Positions 28,549 through 37,576 of a DNA stretch of 64,000 bases are shown piece after piece. Below the pieces are notes generated by a model. That model worked only from the letters and a program-made list of their open reading frames with translations, made no database searches and was not told the DNA's origin. Both the position numbers and the translations under genes were made by a program. Every line of letters starts with the position of its first letter. The first letter of the stretch is position 1. Source of the DNA: Promethearchaeota archaeon (GTDB lineage: Archaea; Asgardarchaeota; Lokiarchaeia; Helarchaeales; RDOG01); NCBI GenBank assembly GCA_011365055.1, contig RDOG01000010.1, positions 62,001 to 126,000 on the forward strand, given 5' to 3'.

Positions 28549-29151
28549 TTAATTCATTATCTGAATGGGTGAAAGTATTTGTTTTGTAATATCAATAATT
28601 TCAACGGGGATATCCAAGTCGTCAAATATTTTTTTCAATCCAGGAATAAACTTCTTAGGTGTAAAATGCATTAAAACTTGATTTTCCTCATTGAAATTTT
28701 TGACGATATCTAATATTTTTTTAACAACCCATTGATTTCTTAAATGATAATTCAATTTTTTTTCTAATTCTTTAATTTCATCTTTAAGATAAGCTATCCA
28801 AGATTCTAAATTTTGACCTTTAAAAGAATTTTTGTCCGTATCCATTAATTCTTCTTCTAATTCCATAATTTGGTCTTTTCTTCTATCAATTTCCTCTTGC
28901 AAATATCCTTTTGCAAATAAAGGCATTCCCACTTCATATAACAAGGGAAGATTGCCTTCTAATGGTTTCATCAAAGAAATTGCATTTAATTCCGTTAAAT
29001 CTTTATCAACAGTTGCAAAGGTAACTTTTGCTTGCTCTAAAACAGACTTTAGATTATTAAGTTCAATTTCACTGAACTTTTCATTTGGTTTTGGAATTAA
29101 ATACATACATATCTTTTTATTTTTTTCAATTTCAAAATCTAATACTTCCGT
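28549..29151 (-). CDS. stand-alone paralogue of the N-terminal domain of the MtdB-like fusion
   Basis: About 200 residues. The sequence LNYHLRNQWVVKKILDIVKN with following VLMHFTPKKFIPGLKKIFDD and IPVEIIDITK parallels the fusion protein segment by segment, so the two domains are homologous. The first usual start is ATG 29106. The upstream in-frame residues TEVLDFEIEKNKKI align with the start of the partner (MLETLELEPLKNKKL), so the true start is upstream. SD GGAGG (29161-29165) lies 9 nt before ACG 29151, directly after an in-frame TAA. A frameshift after GTG in TTGTGTTAA is the alternative. It lies 12 nt from the mtdB-like gene, probably in one operon and as a subunit pair. Confidence 0.65.
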   Translation of the reverse strand, partial: TEVLDFEIEKNKKICMYLIPKPNEKFSEIELNNLKSVLEQAKVTFATVDKDLTELNAISLMKPLEGNLPLLYEVGMPLFAKGYLQEEIDRRKDQIMELEEELMDTDKNSFKGQNLESWIAYLKDEIKELEKKLNYHLRNQWVVKKILDIVKNFNEENQVLMHFTPKKFIPGLKKIFDDLDIPVEIIDITKQILSPIQIMN

Positions 29152-29165
29152 TTAACACAACCTCC

Positions 29166-29594
29166 TTTATTTTCAACAATTGTGTGTTTTAAAATTTTAA
29201 GTTCTATCATATTTTTCTATAAAATATAATCTCATCTAAAAATATAACAAAATTGAGAAGACAATTTTTTATCGATTAAACTATTTTTTTAGATATATTT
29301 TTTTTTAATCTATTTTTTTCTAGATACATTGAAAAAAAAGAGAAGATGAATTATATCCAATTAAACTATTTTTTTAGATTTTTTTTTAAAAAATCTAATC
29401 TTGTAGGGAAATTAAAAAAAAAAAGAGAAAAAAAATATTATCAAATTGACTACTATAATAGACAAAATTTTTTTTTATCTAATCTTGCTATGATTAATTG
29501 AAGAAAAAATTGTTAGTAGAAATAATGAATAGTATTTAATATATTATTAAAATAATTTGAAATTTAAGTGAAAATCTTAAAGGTGAATGGTCTA
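29166..29594. promoter_or_regulatory. AT-rich control region upstream of the second HTH-HdrA, with direct repeats
   Basis: A 20-nt sequence is repeated exactly at 29275-29294 and 29360-29379 (it reads ATTAAACTA, seven T, AGAT). ATCTAATCTTG occurs at 29393-29403 and again at 29477-29487. AGACAA occurs near 29260 and 29460, recalling the GACAA elements before the first paralogue. No gene is seen. The region lies between divergent genes and probably contains both promoters. Confidence 0.45.
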
Positions 29595-32126
29595 ATGGAT
29601 ATTTATTCAATTTTGGCACATCCATTGAGAAGAAAAATCCTACTTTTATTGGAAAAAGAAGGTTATATTCCGTTTTCTGATATTTTAGAACGCATCGGTA
29701 CTGAATCTACAGGTCATTTAAACTTTCATCTTAAAAAATTAGAGGGATTAATAAAAAAAGATAAAAAATCTTATTGTTTAACAAATGAAGGGAAAAAAAT
29801 TATAAAATTGATGAATTTAAGCCAAGTTTTACTCTCGGGGGAAGATATTGATTTTTTTTCAACTCAAAAAAGTGAAATTAGTCGTGTTGGAGTTATTATT
29901 TGTGATTGTAATACAGAAATTTCTAGCACTATAGATATTGAGGCACTTGAAAGATATTCAAAAAAAATTGGTAATGTTGTATCTGTTAAAATATTTGATA
30001 ATGTGTGTCAAGAAAAGAATCTAAAGGGAATCATAAATCTAGTGAAGGATAATTTTATCAATAAAATTGTGATTGCTGCATGCTCACCAAGAACCCATCA
30101 ATTTATTTTTGAAAGAATATTTGAAGAGATAATTGATAGATCGAATATTGAAATAGCAAATATAAGGGAACAGTGTTGTTGGGTTCATAAAAAAGATCCT
30201 AAACTTGCGTTAAAAAAAGCTAAAATTTTAATTGAAACTGCTGTAGAACGAGTTATTTTACAAAAAGAAGTGCAAGTTAAAAAAGTGAAAGTAGAAAAAA
30301 GCATAGCTATATTAGGAGGAGGAATTGCAGGAATGACTTTAGCTCTGAATATGGCTCATGCGGGAATTAAGACGTATTTGATCGAGAAATCTCCAACTAT
30401 CGGAGGCAAAGTTGCTCGTTGGGATAGAATATCTGGAATGGGGGATTGTTCTGTTTGTTTTTTATCTGATATGATTGGTGAGCTTGTTAAAGAAAAAAAT
30501 TTAACAATTTATACTAACACTGAAATTAAAAGAGTATCTGGGGAAGTCGGCAATTTTACAATCACATTAAAACGTAAACCTCGTTACGTTGATATTAGTA
30601 AGTGTACTGGTTGTAAAAGCTGTACTGAGATTTGTAAAATCGAAAAAAAAGATCAATTTGAATTTGGATTAGAAAATAGAAAGTTAATTTATTTACCTTA
30701 TAGTAATTCATATCCTTATGCTGCCGTGATTGACGAAGAAGATATTGACAAATGCATAGATTGTCGAATTTGTGAACGTGCTTGTATAAATAAAGCTATA
30801 AATCTTGAAGAAAAACCTGAGGAATTACAAATTAAAGTTGGTATCAAGGTCATTGCAATTGGTGCAGACCTTAATGATGATTTAAGTGAATATGGATATA
30901 ATCCCGATAATGATATTGTTACTGCTGCTGAATTCGAACGAATTTTATCCAGTGATGGTCCAACTGGTGGAAACATCGTTAAACTGAGTGATGATACAGT
31001 CCCGCGCTCAATTTCGATCATTCAATGTATTAAACCGGATGAAACCATGCCAGATTTTTACAATACTCTTGTTATGAAATATAAGTCGTGTATTAAACTT
31101 CGAGTTCCTTCATGTGAAGTTAATGTTTTTTTTCCCGTATATATACTAGATGAAAATAAACCATTATTAAATCCTATGGATGAAGATAATCATTACATTC
31201 TAGGCTCAATTAAAGTTATTGAAGAAGATAGTAAGAAATATGTAATGGCTGACGGCTTAAAATATGAGTCTGACATGATCTTATTAAATACTAATTTCGT
31301 CCCTAACAAGGATTTAATAGATCTACGAAAATCTCTTGATTTTACGTTGAATCCAAATGGTTTCATGTCCGAAGATACCTTAGCTTCGGGGATCTTTGGA
31401 TTAGGTACCATAATGGGACCGCTCGATTATCATACGACTGTCTCGCAGGCCAATCAAATTGCAATTCAAATTATTTCCATCCTCTCCAAGGAGTATTTAG
31501 TTACAGAGACTACTGGTGTTGAAATTGATGAATTAAAGTGCGGTTTATGCGGTCTTTGCAGGATTTCATGTCCTTTTGCTGCCATAACCATAGAAAATGA
31601 TAAAATCTCTTTAGATAGATTCAAGTGTAAGGGATGCGGTACGTGCGTGAGTGTTTGTCCCACGAATGCCATCCAGATGAATCTCGATACAACTGATAAA
31701 ATTTCTAAGACGATTGAAATTTTATCTAAATCGAAATCAGAAATAAAGATCATTGCGTTTTGTTGCCAATCATGTGGATATGCTGCCGCAGATGATGCTG
31801 GGCTTAAAAAAATTTACTATAATCCAAATATTTTCATAGTAAGAGTTCCATGCACGGGTCGTATTGATGCAAATTTCCTGATCAAATCTTTCGAAATGGG
31901 ATTTGATGGTGTCATGGTAATTGGGTGCAAGAAAGATGCTTGTAAGTATATAGATGGCGTTGAGAAAGCCCGCAAGAAGATAGAACTGGTTAAGGAAGTA
32001 CTAGGTGAAGAGATAGAGGATAGATTGATGTTTGAAACCTTAAATGCTGTTGAAGGATCAATATTTGCAAAAATAATCAATAGTTTTTATGAAAAATTAT
32101 CCAAAAAAATTAAATCTAACAATTAA
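29595..32126 (+). CDS. second winged-helix - HdrA - MvhD fusion paralogue
   Basis: About 843 residues with the same domain order as the protein at 20415. A winged helix (IYSILAHPLRRKILLLLEKEG) leads into the HdrA N-domain, FAD motif GGGIAGMTL, the clusters CTGCKSCTEIC and CIDCRICERAC, the C-terminal CGLCGLC and CKGCGTC ferredoxin, and an MvhD domain (FCCQSCGYAAADDAG). The N-terminal third differs clearly from the first copy, while the C-terminal half is almost identical even at DNA level. The frame opens at GTG 29568. ATG 29595 has SD GGTG 9 nt upstream and matches the start of the paralogue. No hydrogenase genes follow this copy. It ends in tandem hairpins. Confidence 0.92.
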   Translation: MDIYSILAHPLRRKILLLLEKEGYIPFSDILERIGTESTGHLNFHLKKLEGLIKKDKKSYCLTNEGKKIIKLMNLSQVLLSGEDIDFFSTQKSEISRVGVIICDCNTEISSTIDIEALERYSKKIGNVVSVKIFDNVCQEKNLKGIINLVKDNFINKIVIAACSPRTHQFIFERIFEEIIDRSNIEIANIREQCCWVHKKDPKLALKKAKILIETAVERVILQKEVQVKKVKVEKSIAILGGGIAGMTLALNMAHAGIKTYLIEKSPTIGGKVARWDRISGMGDCSVCFLSDMIGELVKEKNLTIYTNTEIKRVSGEVGNFTITLKRKPRYVDISKCTGCKSCTEICKIEKKDQFEFGLENRKLIYLPYSNSYPYAAVIDEEDIDKCIDCRICERACINKAINLEEKPEELQIKVGIKVIAIGADLNDDLSEYGYNPDNDIVTAAEFERILSSDGPTGGNIVKLSDDTVPRSISIIQCIKPDETMPDFYNTLVMKYKSCIKLRVPSCEVNVFFPVYILDENKPLLNPMDEDNHYILGSIKVIEEDSKKYVMADGLKYESDMILLNTNFVPNKDLIDLRKSLDFTLNPNGFMSEDTLASGIFGLGTIMGPLDYHTTVSQANQIAIQIISILSKEYLVTETTGVEIDELKCGLCGLCRISCPFAAITIENDKISLDRFKCKGCGTCVSVCPTNAIQMNLDTTDKISKTIEILSKSKSEIKIIAFCCQSCGYAAADDAGLKKIYYNPNIFIVRVPCTGRIDANFLIKSFEMGFDGVMVIGCKKDACKYIDGVEKARKKIELVKEVLGEEIEDRLMFETLNAVEGSIFAKIINSFYEKLSKKIKSNN

Positions 32127-32167
32127 AAAAATATATTTTTTTAATTAATCAAATCTTTAATTTGATT
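32121..32167 (+). terminator. two tandem hairpins after the second HTH-HdrA gene
   Basis: 32121-32146 is a perfect 26-nt palindrome of A and T (11-bp arms around TATA), starting at the stop codon. It is followed by AATCAAAT (32147-32154), CTTTA, ATTTGATT (32160-32167), a second perfect hairpin, and T-rich sequence. The placement suits transcription termination before aspS. Confidence 0.6.
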
Positions 32168-32232
32168 TTATCGTGAGTTTTATAAATACACTTTAAATTC
32201 ATATTTTAACTTAAAAATCTGGTGAATCAACT

Positions 32233-33570
32233 TTGGAAATCGAGAACTTAGGTGAATGGAGACGAACACACTATTCATATCAATTGAAAGATTTAAAAGA
32301 AGGAACCGAAGTTATAACTTTCGGGTGGGTTAATAATAAAAGAAAATTAGGTCAATTACGATTTATCGTATTACGGGATATGTTTGGAGTAATGCAAGTT
32401 ACGATTGTTAAAGAAGAACAATCTGAAATATTTACTTTATTTGGGCAAATGCCAAAGCAAAGTGCTATTGGAGTTAAAGGAGTAATTAAGTTGACTGACA
32501 AGGCTCCTGGTGGTGCAGAAATTATTCCATCAAAAATTAAATTGTTAAATAAATCCATTCAACCTCTTCCTTTGGATCCTACTGGAAAAGTAAATGCTGA
32601 GCTTGATACTAGACTTAACTTCAGGGTTATGGATTTAAGAAGACCACAAATTAATTCAATCTTTAAAATTAATCATGAGATTCTCAAATCCTTACGAGAA
32701 TTTTTTTGCAAGGAAAATTTCATCGAAATAAACACGCCAAAAATTATTTCTGCGGCATCGGAAGGTGGAACTGAATTATTTCCAATAGTTTATTTTGGAA
32801 GAGAAGCATTCTTGGCTCAAAGTCCTCAGCTATATAAAGAACAATTATGTTCTGTTTTTGAAAAAGTCTTTGAAATTGGACCTGTATTTAGAGCCGAACC
32901 TCACAGAACTACAAGGCATTTATGTGAACTAATGATGATTGATCTTGAAATGGCCTTTTCAGATGCTCGAGATGTAATGTCAACTTTAGATCGAATGATT
33001 TACCACGTTTTTAACGAAGTTGTTTCCAATCGTAAAGAAGAACTTGAAGTACTTGAGCGGGCTGATTTTAAAGTTCCTAAAATACCATTTCCGCGATTTA
33101 CCTATACTCAATGCATTGAAGAACTTCAAAACCAAGATTTTAAAATTCAATGGGGAGAAGATTTGGGTACAGAAGCATGTAAAAAATTGGCAGAATCTCA
33201 TCAAGGTCCATATTTTATTATTGATTGGCCCTCTGAAGATATAGAAGGAAAACTCACTAAACCATTTTATATCCATCCAAAACCAGAAAATCCTAAATTA
33301 TCGGATGCGTTTGACTTGATGTGGGATTGGTTAGAATTAAGTTCTGGTGGTACACGTGTACACGAAAAAGATTTATTAATAGAACGCCTGAAAAAGCAAG
33401 ATTTACATCCTGAAAATTTTGATTTTCATTTAAAAGCATTTGATTATGGTATGCCTCCACACGCGGGTGCAGGATTGGGTTTATCCCGGATTCTTATGAT
33501 TATTACTGGTGTTGAAAACGTAAGGGAATGTGTTATTTATCCTCGAGATATAGATCGTTTAACCCCATAA
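32233..33570 (+). CDS. aspS: aspartyl-tRNA synthetase, archaeal type
   Basis: 445-residue class IIb synthetase charging tRNA-Asp. It may be non-discriminating and also charge tRNA-Asn, which cannot be judged by eye. An N-terminal OB-fold anticodon-binding domain (EVITFGWVNNKRKLGQLRF) is followed by the catalytic core: motif 2 (FEIGPVFRAEPHRTTRHL), AFDLMWDWLELSSGGTRVH, and motif 3 (YGMPPHAGAGLGLSRI) ending in YPRDIDRLTP. SD GGTGA is 7 nt before TTG 32233. It stands as a single gene. Confidence 0.95.
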   Translation: MEIENLGEWRRTHYSYQLKDLKEGTEVITFGWVNNKRKLGQLRFIVLRDMFGVMQVTIVKEEQSEIFTLFGQMPKQSAIGVKGVIKLTDKAPGGAEIIPSKIKLLNKSIQPLPLDPTGKVNAELDTRLNFRVMDLRRPQINSIFKINHEILKSLREFFCKENFIEINTPKIISAASEGGTELFPIVYFGREAFLAQSPQLYKEQLCSVFEKVFEIGPVFRAEPHRTTRHLCELMMIDLEMAFSDARDVMSTLDRMIYHVFNEVVSNRKEELEVLERADFKVPKIPFPRFTYTQCIEELQNQDFKIQWGEDLGTEACKKLAESHQGPYFIIDWPSEDIEGKLTKPFYIHPKPENPKLSDAFDLMWDWLELSSGGTRVHEKDLLIERLKKQDLHPENFDFHLKAFDYGMPPHAGAGLGLSRILMIITGVENVRECVIYPRDIDRLTP

Positions 33571-33639
33571 TAGGAAAATAAAAACTTTATTTTAAGGATA
33601 AATTCAATCGAAATCATTTTACCACTTATTACAAAGTGA

Positions 33640-33795
33640 TTACCATCTTTTTATTTTATTTTCACATTCCGGGCAATATTTGGGAATAAAAAGAATTTGA
33701 TTTTTATATCTTGAATTATTTGGATAAAAGGTTCCAATTGAAGTCTTAGTAATACAATACTTTTCTGCTTTAAAATGATTATAAAAATCAAATAT
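33640..33795 (-). pseudogene. zinc-ribbon-like open frame without a start codon
   Basis: A 51-codon open frame ends with TAA at 33642-33640. Near its C-terminus it carries FIPKYCPECENKIKRW, and it has a further Cys upstream (EKYCITKT). No ATG, GTG or TTG follows the in-frame TAA just before it, and there is no clear SD. It may be the remnant of a small zinc-ribbon gene, or of the zinc-ribbon tail of the neighbouring subtilase, whose end resembles it (CIHCGTE). Weakly supported. Confidence 0.3.
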
Positions 33796-33802
33796 TTACA
33801 TT

Positions 33803-36800
33803 TCATTCTTTGTAGTCTTTATCTTTTTTCAAATCTGAAATAATATTATCCATTTTTGTTTTTTGCTCTACTTCTGTTCCACAATGGATGCAAAACTGGG
33901 CATCCATAAGAAGTTGTTGCCCACATAGAGTGCATAAATTTGTACCTTTTTTCTCAAGCATCCAATTTCGGTATCTTCTTCTCCTTAGATATATGAACCC
34001 CATAACAGCTCCAATAGATACAACACCTATCACGATTATTAGGATTAAAAACGTCCAATCAAATTGAGGAATAAATACTAATTGCATGTAAGTGTATGAA
34101 TCTGTATCCCAACCAAGGTCAGAATCCCTAATGAGTACTAACAAGACGTAATTGCCTGAAGCCAAATTATAAGATTCTCCTAAAATTGAGGTAATTCCAT
34201 TCGTAGGTATATAAATACTCCCTAAAAATTCATTAATTGACGGAACATACGGAATTTTATTTGCCTGAACTACTTGATATATTGCATATCCGTGCCCAGG
34301 TATGAGAAATAAAGAGCAAATTAATGCAAATGCATTCATATCCGCCAAGTTATCTTCTATATCTGTTCCTTTAACTTCGATAGAAGCGGTCATTCCAAAA
34401 CTTATCGATCCAATTGAAGTTGGTCCAACCGCATTTCCATTCATTAATGCTGTTGTTATAGTTGGGTATTGATTTGAAAGGAAATAATAAGCTATAGGTG
34501 TTTTATAATTAATATAACCATGCGAATCATTAACTAGAATGAAAACATTATATTTTCCGCTAGGAAAATTATTTTGTGGCGTAAATTCCAGGGTAAAATT
34601 TACTTCCGTGGCATTTAAATTAGATACATTTTGCATGAAATATTGACTTGATGAAATATTTTTACTTGTTCCCGTTAAAGATGTGATAATACAAGAAATA
34701 TTGACTCCATCTTCGGAAAGATTAACTATATCTTGTAAAGATACATTAATTTGAACGCTTCCTGTCCCTCTGACTATGGATGATTCTTCATCTAAAGTTG
34801 ATTGTCCATTTATTAATAATTGTGCAATTTCAGTTGTATGATTTACCACTTTAAAAGCTGATATTCCATTTCCGATATTTATAGAATCCACAAAAACACT
34901 TGCATTTATAATATGGGTTCCATTTTTAGATAGATTTAGCGTGAAATTATATGCTCCGTCGCCAATTTCATATAAATTTGATGAATTTGTTTCAAAAACA
35001 ATTTCCGATGTATCATTGTTATAAACTGTAATATTTAAATCCGTATCCAAGTTTAATCCTGTAATTCCAGTTAACGTAGTTTTATTAGTTATGAATATTA
35101 CAATTTCTGTCGAGTTGTAATTTTGTAAATCTATAATAGAATTATTAACAAGTACCTGGCAACTCACGTTATTTTGGTCAGAATGGGAAGAATTTTCCAT
35201 CAACCAAGAGATACTTTGATTGATAAATTTTTTGGTGCTTAAATCCTGAAAATAATCATTATATAAATGAAGCTCTGCACCTGATACTAAAATTTTGCCG
35301 CCTTTTGAATTATTTGATATTGCCATTACAGTTGAACCATCATATCTCATTAAAGATGTTGCTAAGTTTGAAATATTGAGACCTGAACCTGTTGTCCAAT
35401 TTATGTAAGTTACTCCATTTGTTATCGGATGCGCTGAAATATCGGTAATTTCTATTTTTAAATAACCTTTTAACAATCCTTCATCGATTGATTCTGATAT
35501 TTCACTTCTATTGAATAATATTGATGTATTTAATTGTGTCAAAAGATCATTTAACGAATCCAATTCAAAATATGGATAATAACTTCCAAGCACGTAAATT
35601 CTTCCTCCTTCCTCATAAAATTGTTGAATTGCATCTATCTCAACATCTAATAATGGAATTTCTGTGTCCGGTAGCATTAAAATATCATAATTTTTTAATT
35701 TGGGATACGAAATTAATTCTTTTACAAAATCTAAATCATAATTCAAATTCTTAACTAAAAATGATGAAAATAAATTATAATTAGAATATTTTGTATCCGC
35801 TCGATCATAATTATGAAAATAATCAAAATAAATTCGACCTACTGGACGGGTAATATTGAAATTAATGGGAATTGATCTATTTATATCTCCAGTTGAGTTG
35901 ATTTTTAAATCTAGGGTACCATTATAAAAGCCTAACTTAGCATTTATAGGAATATAAATGTTCAAATTAATAAAATTATATTCTGTTTCATTATTAATAT
36001 AACAAAAAGTTGAATTAATTATAGTTTCATCATTACTTGTATTTGAAAGCATTATAAAATCGCTTACGTTCCCTGATACTGTTAACGACAAATTATCTTG
36101 AATGGAATGAAGGACCATCAAGGAGAAAGTTTCCTCATCCCCTGGGAATTTAATTAAATCGAAAGGAGCTTGTGGAATTGAACTTGGATAAATTGCAGTC
36201 AAATTAAACTCTCCGGTACTATTATACTTTTCTAATAATAGAAAAGCTCTCGTTATATTGATAATTCCAGCACCTTTTTCATTTTGTGAATATGTTCCAT
36301 TTGGATCATTTGCAGTATCCATTAATGCCATTTTAATTATTGTTGGTGATAAGGCGGGAAATGCCTCCAATAATAATGCAATTGCGCCTGATGCTACAGG
36401 TGTTGCCATGCTTGTACCGCTAAGAGGATAGTATTTATATATACTTCCCACAGTTCCACCGGTTAAAAGAGAAAGACCCTCAATGAAACTATTGGATGCT
36501 AAAATTGAATAGACCTGTTGTCCTGGAGTTAGTATGTCTGGGTCCATATAATTGAAAATCGTGGGACCTCTGCTTGAAAAATTAGTAATTTGTTTATTTG
36601 AATCAATTGCACCTACTGAAATTACCGAACGCGCATTACCCGGAGATCTCATTGTTGAATAAAACCAACCTTCATTACCTGCGGCAACAACAATAATGGC
36701 ACCCTGCTTGGTTACATTATCTGCAGCTAAACTCACGATATAATCAGGCGAAATCTCTTCTTGATCTCCAAATCCTAAACTAACTGAAAGTATCTGTGCA

Positions 36801-37576
36801 CCATTCTCGATACTCCACTCCATCGCAGCAATAACGCTCGAAGTAGTTCCTGCGCCCCCCATATCCACGCATTTTGCTTCAAGGAGATTTGCATCTGGTG
36901 CAATTCCTGTCATATTATACCCTGCAGGTGAAGATAAACCCGAACCCGCAGCAATACCTGCCACATGGGTACCATGACCATTATCATCTCCAAAGGATTC
37001 ATCATTTAAGAGTCCATAAGTTGTGTTAGCAAATGATACACGTTTAATTACCCTACCTTGAAAATCAGGATGATCTGCTTGAATTCCTGAATCTAAGATA
37101 GAAATATTAACTTCTGCTCCTGTATATGGAATATTTCTTGAATCAATAATACTTGCAACTTCATTTAAATCAATATCAGCAGCTGATTGAAGAACATCAT
37201 TATCTATTTCAGGTAATTGATATTTTATATCAGGATAAGCTTGATAAATTTTAAAAAAGGAATTCATTTTACTATTATCAAGATTCACTTTTACTAAAGC
37301 ACCTGGAATGATATTATATCGGTGTAAAATCTCAACTTCTGTTCCATATAAATTTTCAATATTCGATAATTCTTGATTCATTTCATCGTGACTTTCAAAA
37401 AGTAAAATCACCCGTTCATCAAAATTATTTGCATATCTATGGTCTAAATCAATTAAGGGTAAGATTTCTGATGAATACTCAGCATTTTTTATAGGAATTA
37501 GTGGTAATATTAGACCAATTAATATTAAGCTAACTAATGATAAAGAAAATAATTTGATTTGCCCGATTTTCTTCAT
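33803..37576 (-). CDS. secreted subtilisin-like serine protease with C-terminal membrane anchor and zinc ribbon
   Basis: About 1257 residues. A signal peptide (KLFSLSLVSLILIGLILPL) is followed by a propeptide-like region and a peptidase S8 domain with the catalytic triad in ILDSGIQADHPDF (Asp), NGHGTHVAG (His) and GTSMATPVASGA (Ser). About 700 residues of Asn/Ser/Thr-rich beta-sandwich-like modules come next. A transmembrane helix (WTFLILIIVIGVVSIGAVMGFIYL), a basic stop-transfer RRRRYR, and a cytoplasmic zinc ribbon (CTLCGQQL, then FCIHCGTE) end the protein. Probably a cell-surface protease anchored in the membrane. The frame opens at TTG 37603; ATG 37576 gives the best signal peptide. Confidence 0.9.
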   Translation of the reverse strand: MKKIGQIKLFSLSLVSLILIGLILPLIPIKNAEYSSEILPLIDLDHRYANNFDERVILLFESHDEMNQELSNIENLYGTEVEILHRYNIIPGALVKVNLDNSKMNSFFKIYQAYPDIKYQLPEIDNDVLQSAADIDLNEVASIIDSRNIPYTGAEVNISILDSGIQADHPDFQGRVIKRVSFANTTYGLLNDESFGDDNGHGTHVAGIAAGSGLSSPAGYNMTGIAPDANLLEAKCVDMGGAGTTSSVIAAMEWSIENGAQILSVSLGFGDQEEISPDYIVSLAADNVTKQGAIIVVAAGNEGWFYSTMRSPGNARSVISVGAIDSNKQITNFSSRGPTIFNYMDPDILTPGQQVYSILASNSFIEGLSLLTGGTVGSIYKYYPLSGTSMATPVASGAIALLLEAFPALSPTIIKMALMDTANDPNGTYSQNEKGAGIINITRAFLLLEKYNSTGEFNLTAIYPSSIPQAPFDLIKFPGDEETFSLMVLHSIQDNLSLTVSGNVSDFIMLSNTSNDETIINSTFCYINNETEYNFINLNIYIPINAKLGFYNGTLDLKINSTGDINRSIPINFNITRPVGRIYFDYFHNYDRADTKYSNYNLFSSFLVKNLNYDLDFVKELISYPKLKNYDILMLPDTEIPLLDVEIDAIQQFYEEGGRIYVLGSYYPYFELDSLNDLLTQLNTSILFNRSEISESIDEGLLKGYLKIEITDISAHPITNGVTYINWTTGSGLNISNLATSLMRYDGSTVMAISNNSKGGKILVSGAELHLYNDYFQDLSTKKFINQSISWLMENSSHSDQNNVSCQVLVNNSIIDLQNYNSTEIVIFITNKTTLTGITGLNLDTDLNITVYNNDTSEIVFETNSSNLYEIGDGAYNFTLNLSKNGTHIINASVFVDSINIGNGISAFKVVNHTTEIAQLLINGQSTLDEESSIVRGTGSVQINVSLQDIVNLSEDGVNISCIITSLTGTSKNISSSQYFMQNVSNLNATEVNFTLEFTPQNNFPSGKYNVFILVNDSHGYINYKTPIAYYFLSNQYPTITTALMNGNAVGPTSIGSISFGMTASIEVKGTDIEDNLADMNAFALICSLFLIPGHGYAIYQVVQANKIPYVPSINEFLGSIYIPTNGITSILGESYNLASGNYVLLVLIRDSDLGWDTDSYTYMQLVFIPQFDWTFLILIIVIGVVSIGAVMGFIYLRRRRYRNWMLEKKGTNLCTLCGQQLLMDAQFCIHCGTEVEQKTKMDNIISDLKKDKDYKE

